Made by a program: the position numbers and the translations under genes. From Oreocharis arfaki (Eukaryota > Chordata > Aves > Passeriformes > Paramythiidae): 64,000 nucleotides of DNA. The DNA is taken from contig VZRR01007844.1 in the NCBI GenBank assembly GCA_013398015.1, positions 286,357 through 350,356 on the forward strand, written 5' to 3'. Shown here piece by piece: positions 24,300 through 35,100 of this stretch (its first letter is position 1; each line of letters starts with the position of its first letter). Under the pieces are notes generated by a model. The model was not told where the DNA came from. It saw only the letters and a program-made list of their open reading frames with translations, and did no database searches.

Positions 24300-24970
24300 T
24301 GAAACCGGTACTTGAGCCTCTTTTCCAGGTGTTACGCAGCCAGCCCCATCCGCTCCCCCCGCCCGCTCCCAGTATACCTCCGCGCGCAAAAACACGGCGA
24401 GGACTGTAGACTCAGCGCCGCTGGTGCCGATAGCTCCTCATCGCTCACCTCAGGTAGCAGCCCGGCGCACCCCGTCCGTCGGCGGGCAGTCGCCACGGCT
24501 TGCGCGGACTCCAGGAGCCCAGCACGGCCGGGTGCTTCCCTGCGGCCATCGTTCCCACGGCAGGACCAGCTCACAGCACTTCCGCAGCCCGCGCCACAAT
24601 CTGCGGGCAGCCACGACAGAAGGGTCACCCTCAAGACGAGACCGGGGCCTCGCGACCGCCCGGCGAGGAAGGCTGGGGAGGGCTGGGCCGAGCCCGCGCC
24701 GGGCGAACCGCCGGCACCGGAGAGAAGGCGCTCCCGGACCGCCGCTCTCACGATCAGGCGGCTTCCGGCGCTTCCTAACGTCATCACTCCCCGCCGCCGC
24801 CCTTCAGCCGCTTCCGCCCGCCCGCTCCTAATGCCCGGTGCTGCTCGTAGCGGCGGCCCGTGGAGAGGCGGTCGGGGACGGGCGCGTCAACGCTTCCCCA
24901 CAGGCGAGACATGGCTGCTGAGGAGTCTCGCTGCCTGCTGGGTTACGCCGCTTCCGACTCGTACCTGAGG
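24300..24970. promoter_or_regulatory. CpG island, apparent bidirectional promoter of FBXW2 (-) and a GLUT8-like first exon (+)
   Basis: GC- and CpG-rich block in AT-rich surroundings. On the minus strand a strong donor, CTGAG|GTGAGCGA with last exon base at 24449, fits a non-coding FBXW2 first exon that splices to 22954. On the plus strand a first exon with ATG at 24911 ends at 24969. Head-to-head exons inside one island suggest a shared promoter. Transcription start sites are inferred, not seen. Confidence 0.65.
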
Positions 24971-25355
24971 TTTGGCAAGTTCGGTTTGTTAAGAATATTC
25001 CTGTCATTATTACGATGAAAAATGGACTAGCGTTTATCATACTGACATAAAGTCACTTTTTCTCTGTCCTTCTGGTAGAGGTAGGGTGGTGGTAGAACAA
25101 AGCACAAATCTAACGTGAAAACTGCATCTCCCTTACTTGATTAATTTGGACATAATTTACTTTTTCCTACTTAACTTGCATTTATTCTCTTCGCTTTGTA
25201 ATTGCAGATTTTCCCCTTGCCTGGGGTCCTTCTCGAGGGTTGCTGATATCTGAAATCTTCCTACTCAAAGCGAGAGGCATAGACCGAATGCTGCTTGTGT
25301 GTTAACGAACTGGGTTATAGCCGTCATAGGAACCACAGACTTTCATGATGTTATA
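24911..25355 (+). pseudogene. SLC2A8 (GLUT8)-like sugar transporter remnant
   Basis: Two pieces remain. The first, 24911-24969, encodes 20 residues starting MAAEESRCLLGYAAS. The ExxxLLG matches the N-terminal dileucine sorting motif of GLUT8 (ETQPLLG in human), followed by a weak donor (GAG|GTTTGG). The second, 25208-25355, begins after an acceptor (TTGCAG) and encodes FPLAWGPSRGLLISEIFLLKARG, a frame break near 25291-25297, then CVLTNWVIAVIGTTDFHDVI and a GTAAGC donor. This is the penultimate-exon signature of GLUT8 (WGPIPWLLMSEIFPL...CVLTNW). Only about 240 bases separate the pieces, where some eight transmembrane-encoding exons should lie, and no last exon with PETKGK is found. I therefore call it an internally deleted, frameshifted pseudogene. 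GLUT6 is a less likely source. An assembly collapse is an alternative explanation for the missing exons, though not for the frameshift. Confidence 0.75.
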
Positions 25356-26112
25356 GTAAGCATCATGAATTACTCTTATTTCTTCAGTTCCTGTGTTCTT
25401 TTCACCTGGTGTACTGACTGTAATGGACATGTGAGAATAGTAATTGTATTGGGGCCAGTATCTTTTTTTCTAAGATGTAAAGTAAAATGTGATTTTATAA
25501 ATAAATAAATAAAATTTCTTTGCTCTACTCTACCTTTTCCTTATGGCATGTTAGGGTGAAGAAGTGGATGATGTAGCCTGGGTAATGCTACAAACTTGAC
25601 ATTTGTGTTGCTGTTATTTCTGGGATGCCTGACCACAGACTTAAAGTCTTAATCTCAAATGGAGATGAAGACTCTGCTTTCGTGGATTTAAGGTTTTTTT
25701 CCTTTTGTTGGCAAGTTGGCTAGGAATGCATTTAAATCACAAGAAGGGTTGTAGCTCTTAAGAGAATGTCTTTGAGACTTCAGGAAAGATGACTGCTTTT
25801 TCAAAAGGTATTGCAAGATCTTCAACACTTAGCTGGAAAGGGAGAAAAACTGTTTTGTATTGTTAGTTTACAGAGTAAAGATCTCCAACTGAAGCAGGTC
25901 TCTGAAAGTCTAAAAGATGCCTGGAAACATAAACCAATGCTAGATTATAGCTTTTGTCAAAGACGGGTAAAGCTTAAGACACAAACAGCAATCTCATAGG
26001 TATGATACAACACTTCAGAAAACTCACATGGAAAAAGCAGTGCTCTGTGCTACATCCTGTCTTTTTGATTTCTTGTCTTTTTACTTTCCAAATTTGAAAG
26101 TCATTCTTTCAC

Positions 26113-26131
26113 TGTGTGTGTGTGTGTGTGT
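26113..26131. repeat. (TG)n microsatellite
   Basis: About nine uninterrupted TG units. Confidence 0.9.
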
Positions 26132-27037
26132 CAAATTTATAGTTTATTACATATGAAAGAATAAATCATGTTTCTTCTTCACAAAGGTGATAAATAGCAC
26201 TTAAAACAGTTTCAGATGTGATAAGACTGCTTCTATTGGGATGTCACATCTAAAACACAAACCATACATGCTATCATCTGACATTAAAAACAACAGTAAT
26301 ACATCAGCATTTAAAACCAGTGTTAAAGAGTCTTTGACCACAAATGTAGCAACAGTCTTAACAATATGCAATTATTAAATTACAAAGCAATCTGCTACCA
26401 TTCAAAGACAATTAAACTGACATTCCAGATTGATAACACTCTGCATAAACCTTTACATAACATTTTCCATTCAACCAGGTAAATACCTAATAGAGCTATA
26501 AATAAATATGCAGAAAATAATCTCCATTTTCTCTTCAAGTCAGGTGCTAGTACCACAGTTTCCAGTAGCAAACAGGAGTCAGTCAGTTACAGGTCAGCAA
26601 CAAAGTGAAGCAGCGAAGCAGTATACAGGCTGGTGAAGTTGCTGTGCTCAACTAATAAGAGAAAAAATACTTTCTAACCTGCATGCAAGTACAGAGGTTT
26701 GCTGCATCTCTTGAGCCTTCCTATATTGTTAATATTAGGTTCCCAGGGTATAATTTAGTCCTTCACAAAAACGGATTAAGCCTATCTGAGAAAACAGTGC
26801 TTTAACAGAATTAGCAAGCGCTGTGCATACGAACCATGACATCGAATTGTTAACAATGAAAATAGTGCGATACTCATTTTCATACACAGAAGGCAACAAA
26901 TTATTCTGAAATACCTTACCACTTGCTGATGGGATGTTTTCCTTCCCCTGCCTTTCATGATCCCATTACTTTAAATTTCAATGCGTATAATCTCAGGATA
27001 TTTAATCCCTGAAAATTTACAGTAGAAATTACAAATA

Positions 27038-27073
27038 TATATACCTATATATGTATATATATATATATATATA
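27038..27073. repeat. (TA)n microsatellite, interrupted
   Basis: Alternating TA with a few C and G interruptions, longest pure run about nine units. Confidence 0.9.
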
Positions 27074-27473
27074 AAACCAAATCCAAATGAAAAGGGTTAT
27101 ATATTTCAAATGCAGACTAAGCCGACAGCTCTGGAGAAGCCACCACATCTGCAAGCACAAATTATAGACCCACACCTTTAGGAAAACATGTTCGAGCTAG
27201 CCGTTACTGGTCAAATATACATAGAACAGCAGAAAATATATGTCAGGAGTAGCAACCTTAACCATATGTAACTAGTCAGGCAATAACATTACCCATTCCC
27301 TGCCCTCTTATGTACTGTTTAAATATTTATTCAGTTGCCTGTCACAGTACTAAAAAAACTCAATTTGAATCTATCAGTTAGAAATACTTGCACATTTATA
27401 GAAATAATCACTTGAAGGCAGACAGCAAACCTGCTATTCATTCTAGGTGCATACTTGCATGTATGTTAGGCAT

Positions 27474-27655
27474 TGAAAAACAACAGCAAACCAACCAAAA
27501 AAACCCCAACCAACCAAACTGCCCCTCCAAAACCTGAAAAAAAAATCCCAACCAAAAAACCAACAAAACCCCCCCCACACATCCCCAGCCTCAAGAAACC
27601 AAAGCAGCCAAAACAAACGAGAATCTCTGCCGCACCCCCAAACCAGTAAAGGACT
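27474..27655. repeat. C/A-rich low-complexity tract (CCAAA-like)
   Basis: The plus strand is almost only A and C, with repeated 'accaacc' and 'ccaaaa' words and a C8 run near 27569. The minus strand gives an apparent Gly/Phe/Trp-rich ORF, which is a composition effect. Confidence 0.85.
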
Positions 27656-28149
27656 GTAACTAGAACAGGCCTTACTTCCTTGTAAAACCAGGAAGCTGAA
27701 CGCATGCATGCATTCACTGAACCTAGAGAGCAGTTCTCTTGCTACCATGAATAGCCATAGCCCTTTCAAATTGCATGTTGGTCTTTGTTTCTTATTAGAA
27801 GGGTTTTGTTAGTTTCAAACACTTATATAAAATATTTATGTGTACTGCACTGCCACTAGGACAAAGAACTGGACAAAAATTACTCTTAGTCCGCAATAGT
27901 TTCTAAAGCCCAGACGGGGCTTTAGGGATCCTGGGAAGGGCTTGTCAAAGCCTCAGCCTTAAGGGCTGCATATTATGTGTATGTGTGAAAAAATTAATTT
28001 AGCTCATGTGTCTTGGGTTTCTTGAGTCCTAGTCACACTTCAAAGTTGTGGTGATGGTTTATATGCATGCTGTAATTCAAATGCAGGACAAAGATGACGA
28101 GGAGCTCAAAATGTTGCATACCCATTTTGAACAGATTTTTGAATGGTGG

Positions 28150-28225
28150 TGCTTGGATGTGTGTACTGGACTAGATGATAATGCAGTGGTCCTTTCTACT
28201 CTCAACTAGTTTATGATTCCATGCA
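28150..28225 (+). mobile_element. Possible CR1 3' end fragment
   Basis: The words 'ggactagatgataatgcagt' near 28168 and 'ggtcctttct' near 28188, followed by 'tatgattccatg' near 28212, resemble a decayed CR1 terminus. The middle does not match well. Confidence 0.35.
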
Positions 28226-31122
28226 TCGTTATCCATGCTGGTGAGAAGGCACAAGTACATTCTAAATTAACTGCCTGTACAATCTAATGCTTGCACCAAA
28301 GTAAATGACATTCTTATAATTTAGTCAGACTAAGGCACAGTGTTGAAGTGGTGACCAATACCATTTAGCCAGAAGGAGTTAAGAGCCCTGCTGCTGTCAA
28401 CAAATCCAGCACACCGGGATATAAACTATTTCTTGCAGAAACTTAATCAAGAATCCAGAATGGGCCTTCAGTTAAACCTGGCTTGATAGCAAGTGTTCAA
28501 TCTGGTAACAATTCTTCATTCATGGAAACAATTCCTTCCATCACTGTGTAGCAACATTTTTCAGTTTTCCTATTAGAACAGCACCCATCTCACATAGTTG
28601 TAGATTCAAAGATTCTTTTCTCCCAACCACGAGATGGTCAGCCAACATCAAGCATGCAGCCTACAGGCAGCTTTGACACCCCATGTGAAAGGAGAAAGGG
28701 TTGTGCTTACAGTTGGCATGGCTACAATTTGTGCCTAAGACTACTTTTTAAGTTTCAGAGAGTATACGCATGCACATGCTGGAAGAAACAGAAGGCAAAC
28801 AACATGGCTCCAATGCTGGAGTGAACGACAATACAGCCAGCCCAGCAGCCTTCTAACAAGCCTTGTCATCTTACACCAGTCTTACGAAAGAGAGGTTCCG
28901 CAGATGTGTAAGAACTTTGCCTTTTAAAAATGATGCACAAGAGCTTATGTATCCAGACCACCAACTGCCTCTGGATTTTAATTAGCAGTCTGAATGGTAA
29001 GGTCTTTCTCTGGTAAGAGAAACAATGGCTAGAAGCTAAGTTCTCACACTAAGAGAGACACAAATCATGGCGGTCTGATCAGACTACTATAAGCTTAAAG
29101 AAGACACATCCTTGTACAACAGAAGTTTCTCCTGTTACACCAGTAATTTCCCACAATTGCATTGGTATTTGGTCTTTTGATAAAATAAAAGTGATAAAGA
29201 TCTTAATATAATTTGGTTCTTGTGGCTTGCGTCAAATAAAATTGGAATATTATTTCCACGTTCTCTGCCTTCTACCTATATTCTGGGCTGCTCTCATATA
29301 GTAAGTAGGTAGTAAACTACATATACATGACTCTAAATCCTCAGCTACCATCTCTAGGTGTCATATAAACCAAACAATCTTGTATCCCTCTCTACTTCTT
29401 CTGCCACATTAGACATTATCCCTCTAAAACACTTTGATTAAGTACAGAAGCAAAAACTCAAGAAGTCAAAGCCCTGTTAAGGCACTTACTGGATACATTA
29501 AGAATGAAGACACGTAATTTTTTTCCAGGATTCAGCTCCTTCCTGTCCTGTATGAGTAATAGTCTGTTAAGGTCTGGTAGTTCCTAGTGTGACCTGCTTA
29601 ACAGCTTGTACCTGACCCATTAAGTCAACCTATAGCATAAAAGCAGGTGGGAGGTGAGCAGGAATGCAGTTGCTGGGCTTACCTCTCCAAATGATATCAA
29701 CATCCTGTTCTAGATATGTACCATGAAGCTAGTATGATCTGGTTTTGTCTAGCTTCAGTAATCCAATATCTGTACTCCTTAGAGTTCATTTGCTAGCTGT
29801 CATCAATGGTGTAATTACAGGCAGATCTTCAAAGGTTCTGTCTTTCTCTCTCTCACACACACGCTTTCCCACCTCTCAATACTCTCTTAACTTATGGTAA
29901 TACTTTACAGCCACTGCTGCACTTCTGGTTCAAGAAAATAACTCTTGCTTTATAGCCCTTTCTTCTATAATCATGTTTAGACTTTCATGCAAATGCCATA
30001 TGTATATGGATTCTGACTACCATCACAGCCAGTAGTCAAGCTTTCTGCCAAGCTCTTCTCATTCTTCTTGCTCTCCCTAGTACTCCATCTCTAAGGCTAG
30101 TCTTTCAGGATACCTAAGTATGTGTTTGCTCAGGTTCTTCAAAACAAGCTTTAAAATCTCTATATATTGCTTCAACTGCTATCAAACAATGGTTAATCAT
30201 TTTACATCATGCTATAATAGCACAGGTGAACATCTGCAGTATATTTAAAATCCAATATCCTAACATGGTAAAGCGAAGTTTCCAGTTAAAATTTTAACTA
30301 AAGCCCCAGTTTTGCAACACACTGGTACAGTCTTCAAAAATAGCCACAAACCAAATAATACATTGAGAAAGCTGTTCAAGGAAAAAGCTGGTTGTTTTGC
30401 TTTCTAAAAATATGTAAGTGCCAGCAGTGACCCCAAAAGTGGATTCAGAGGTGTTTACATCTTCCAGGAAAATAAGCACCACGTGGTACTTTTAGATTGA
30501 TTTGTTTTAAACCTTACTTGTCCAAATAAATAAGGATAGCGTAAATCTCTGGCAACGCTATTGTTTCCAATCTCTGGAAACAACGTTCTCAAAAAATAAT
30601 TACAAGTTTTTGCAAAGGCTTTGATCTGGTACTTCCTTTTAGATACTTATTAAGGTTCACTCCACACATCTATGAGCGCACAACCCACTAAAGTAATAAA
30701 CAGCCTTCTGCTCCTAGACTAATTACTGTTGAAAATATTGCTTCTTCTGTTGATTAGCCACTCCGGTTGAGAGTAAGAAATTATGCTTCCAGATAAAACC
30801 TTGCATATTTTCTTAAGTGAAGCAATTCAGCCACTATATACAATAAACTGAGAAAAAAATCACTTTGCAAAACCAGTTTTACATTCAGACAGACGGCAGC
30901 AAAAGGCACACATCTCCACATGATCACGCTTGAGCAGAAGTGAAATCATGACATACAAGTGGTATTATGAAATAAAATCAAGGATACAGAAGTATTTCTA
31001 CATATAGAACAAGAAACACTTGCCAATAAAGCTAAAAACATCATATACAGAAAGGCTGGAAGCATCACTTCCATGAAAAAAACCCCACAAAAACAAATCC
31101 TTGCAAAGGTGTTCTAGATGAA

Positions 31123-31185
31123 AGGCTAAAACAAAAAAAAACCCAACCAACCAAACAAACAAAAAAAAAATCAAAAAATCAAACT
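31123..31185. repeat. A/C-rich low-complexity tract
   Basis: Runs of A mixed with 'accaacc' and 'aaacaaac' words, similar in type to 27474-27655. Confidence 0.8.
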
Positions 31186-32188
31186 TTAAACATAACCCCT
31201 GTATTTTAACACAGCAAGAGACGAGATGACTGTTTCATCATAGAAAACTAGGTTAGTAGCAGTGAAATTTCAGTCTGCATCCAGTTCAAAAAATACAACT
31301 ATCTAGAATAATGACATTTACTGTTGGTGCAAGCACAGGCAACAGGTAACGCTGATGCCTGCATAAGAATCTTTTTGTAGTCAAAGACAATTGGGGTTGG
31401 CTCTTCTGCCTGCAATGGAAAAATCAGCAGATGCACTACAATAGGAGTTTTCCAGTAGATGGACCGGGGTTTTTGTTTTGCGATTTTTTGTTTATGGGGT
31501 TTTTAATTTTTATTAATTTCCAGTTTCAAAAAAATATTCTGAAAGTTTGTGTTTCCTATAGAAAGTTTCTCTGTTCAGGTATTCTTCATTCCAAAAGAGC
31601 CTTCAAGTTTCTCTAAACAATGAGCAAAGGAAGCACTATCTTCATATCTCACTTGATTCTTCAGTGAACATACCACAGATGCATCAATTTAGGGACTGAC
31701 TGCACTGTTTGAAATGACCTCGCCTGCAAGCCTTTTTTGTTGTTGTTGTTGATGTTTTGTTTTTTTAAAGACCAAAAAACTAAAAGCAGTGATCTATGTT
31801 AGAAAATTCCTCTTCCCACATGACATACACTGTTGTAAAACAACAAGATAGCAATAACAGCAATTAACTTTACTGCATGTCATTTAGGCACGCCAAATTA
31901 TAAGAAGCTTAGAACAAATAATACTTTTTGTTTACTTCAGTTTCAGCCTAAATCTCTCACTGATTACCTACTGTTAGAAAGCCATGAAAAGTAATGCCTC
32001 ATTAACCGAGAAAACATACAAGCATCACCAAATCAGGCTGTGCTAACCAGAACATGGGTTCTAAAAAGATTTATCACCAGTACTTCCAGCCACATTTTAC
32101 CACCAGAAGCAGTATTTGTGACACTGCCATAGAGCTTACAGAGTTGTAAGAAAATGTGAAGTAAGGAAGAAAAGTTTTAAAAGTGCCT

Positions 32189-35100
32189 TCATTTCAAGTC
32201 AATGATGTCTTCATCACATAAAGAAATCAGCTGAAATGGATAACTAGATGGTGAGCTCTCCTCCCTGTTTGCTAAAGTATCGGGATCTGAACTAGCCGAA
32301 GGATGACGTCTTTCAGAATAGCCTTCAAACGAGCTTGAGGTTATCCTGCAAAGAGGAAGACAAAAGTTACTAAAAAAAATACACAGGTCAGGGCAGGAAG
32401 GAACAATGGTTACTTTACTTCTAGATTCAGTCAAGTTATCCTAAAGGCAGACACAGACCATTACAACTGAGTTTCCTTCTGTTTTACTCTACTAAAAATA
32501 ATCAAAAAGCTGTATTAATGAAGCCCCTCACCCAAATATTTTCCAAATAGGGAAATAAATCAAACAGTTTTACACAGCAAGAGTCTTTTTTTTTTGTTAC
32601 TCTTAGTCTCCTGCATCATGTCTGTATTCTGGCAGTACTCTACACAAATGTAGGTTACGGAAACAATGAAAACCAGAGAATGGCACTGGGATCAGTGCCA
32701 AACAGAAAAAAGCTAGGGAGCATTTTTTCCACAAAATTTATTCTGAAAATAGCAACACAAGAGCATACAAAGTAAACAGCAAGAGAGTCTGCACAGTGCA
32801 GATGCAGTAGTCCAAATCTTAGTAACAGGTTCAACTGCAACAGGACCCCACAAAATGCCATTTAGTCTTGCCTTGGTCATCAACATGTTTTTAGCAAAAA
32901 ATGTAATTGTTTCAGTACTTACAGTATTCAGATATTCCTACAAACACAGCATGAAATGCACATGGATATACAAAGGTCTCAGTCAGCCTCATGCCAACTG
33001 AGATAAGCATGAGGAATCAATTCTGAAAATATTTACAGTCTAACTTAGGCTCTTTTCTAAAGCCAGTATATTTACCTTTCACTACTAGATGATCTTACTG
33101 CTCCCTGCTTGGGGTCTGACTGTCTTCGAGAAACCTTTTGTAGCTTCTGTGCACCTTCTGTCTTGGTTATAGGCTCATCCAAGAGGCCTCAATAAAGGAA
33201 TAAAAGACTTAATACTCTCAACAGAAAATAAAGCAGTCATGAAAATGTTAAGGTATCTGTTGCTGGCTTCCATTATTAACTATTTCTACCGGGCTTAGAA
33301 TATGGCCATCTTATACATGATCAGACAATGGCTATACTATTTGCAAATAATGCTTCCTCACAGTTTCCTTTTTTTATTTTAATAATTTACGAATACCAGC
33401 TGCATGTTACAAACCTACCTGTGATGGTACAAAGATTAGAAAGTGTATGTTTGGCAACCGATACCTAACACCGAGGAATGAGGACAGTTTACCCAACAAC
33501 TCTTTACGTGTTCTGCTTGCAATTTCTTTAATTTCCATACGAGATAAAGATAGCGAGTGCGTAACTGGAAGAGAGGTAATGCCACTCGGTGTAGTAGTGA
33601 TGACCTTGGGAGCCAAAGGTGACTTCAGAGGTCGTTCAATGCTTCGCCCAACCAGATTGCTGAGAGGTATTTTGTACAGGTTTTTGCATGGAACTTCACC
33701 TGAAACACAGAAAGAAAAGAAGAACATTACGCTTTCACAATAGAAACAGTTCTTAATAATTCCAGATGAAAAGTTATAAAGACAAGTTATACTTGTTGAG
33801 CTGGGCACTTTTTAACTGAAATGACAAAGACCTTTCTTGCTCTAGAGATCTTTCAATATAAATAAGCTAAGAGAAAGAAGAAATACGAGCAATTTGACTC
33901 AGAGAGAAAAAGAAGATTCACTCTTGGCAACATGATGAACCAGCAGTGGAACCAGGAAGTAAATTTATATGACTTCAGGCCGGTACTCTGACTATTACAC
34001 TGCACTCTGTGCAATATTTCCCATGTGTTCTAATGTACTGCAATTATATTGGAGCCTGGATCCCAAGCAGTTTAAATTATGACTCGTCTTCTTAGGTAAC
34101 ACAAAATACCACATTTTCCTAATTCCTAGAAGAAAAACAAACCAAAATCACAAACTTACCATCAATAGTACTGCCTTTAAAAATTTTAAGTTGTGATTCC
34201 TCTCCTTTCCCTTTCTGCTAACAGTGCAACAGCAGATTTAAGGAAGAAAGGTGTACATACATCTTGCATCATCTAGTTGATGTTCCCTTTGTTGTTACAC
34301 TACAGATTGACTGTTCACACATCACGTTACACTAAACTGTCTGAGCAAAGTTTTTCAAAGCTTCTTACTTTTGTTTTGCAAAAGAGCTTCAGCCATTCAG
34401 TGGTCATTCAGCTTTTCTTAAAGGAAAGGAACAGCATATGTGAAATGTCAAGCTTTACTCACAATTTTATGCCCCTTTTTCCATTATTACTTGCGGTCAC
34501 ATTGCCAAAGATTCATCAAGCTACTGAAGCTTAATTCCTCCCTTCCTACAGAAATTATTTTTTTAGAACAGTGCTACCATGTATTCAGAAAAGATACTAC
34601 AGTGCAAAAGCTCAGCCCAGTGCTTTATATGTGTGGAAAACAGAAAATCTCTTATCTTCCAGACTTTCAGGTAAGGTAGGAACTCACATTTTTTTACCAT
34701 CTTTACTGAAGATCAGCCGCAACGAGATGTGACAGCTGTTGGGATGACTAGAGATCATTATTCAAGCTGCCACATTACCTTCTAGAGAAGGAAGAGGAAA
34801 TTCTGGCTTTTCGTAAGCTGTCGGTGTTTGAGGAGAACTCTTTGAGCCCATTTCCTTAGAGCTGCTGTCAGATGATCCACTTACTGCAGCAGTAGCTTTA
34901 AAATAAATATCCGACTGAAACGACAAATAACTCCTCATTAGTACAGTGAGACTTTCTTAACCATCTTCTGATTCTCTTTGTCCTTGATATAAACTAAGAG
35001 CACACAGACGAACAATTATTGCAGATCAAATAGCACATATTTTGGTTTCATTTGTTCCATTTTTAGCGGCACCAACTTCTTAAGTTAATTAGATCCCAAC

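Larger units (their letters stand above)
25356..32188. other. Gene-free stretch; right part may be GARNL3 3'UTR
   Basis: No coding exon of a known family is seen on either strand. A minus-strand AATAAA (plus tttatt at 26143-26148) and others lie downstream of the GARNL3 stop, so a long 3'UTR is possible but unproven. The stretch holds a TG run (26113-26131), a TA run (27040-27073), two C/A-rich tracts (27474-27655 and 31123-31185) and a weak CR1-like piece near 28150. Confidence 0.4.

Noticed and set aside
24312..24968. 218-codon plus-strand ORF in the FBXW2 island
   Set aside because: Arg/Pro/Ala-rich, in a different frame from the MAAEESRCLLG start, and overlapped by minus-strand ORFs; it is an island artefact.
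25811..25999. 62-codon plus-strand ORF after the GLUT8-like remnant
   Set aside because: No match to the last GLUT8 exon (no PETKGK-type motif) and no domain; likely chance.
27443..27769. 108-codon minus-strand ORF rich in Trp, Phe and Gly
   Set aside because: It is the translation of the C/A low-complexity tract.
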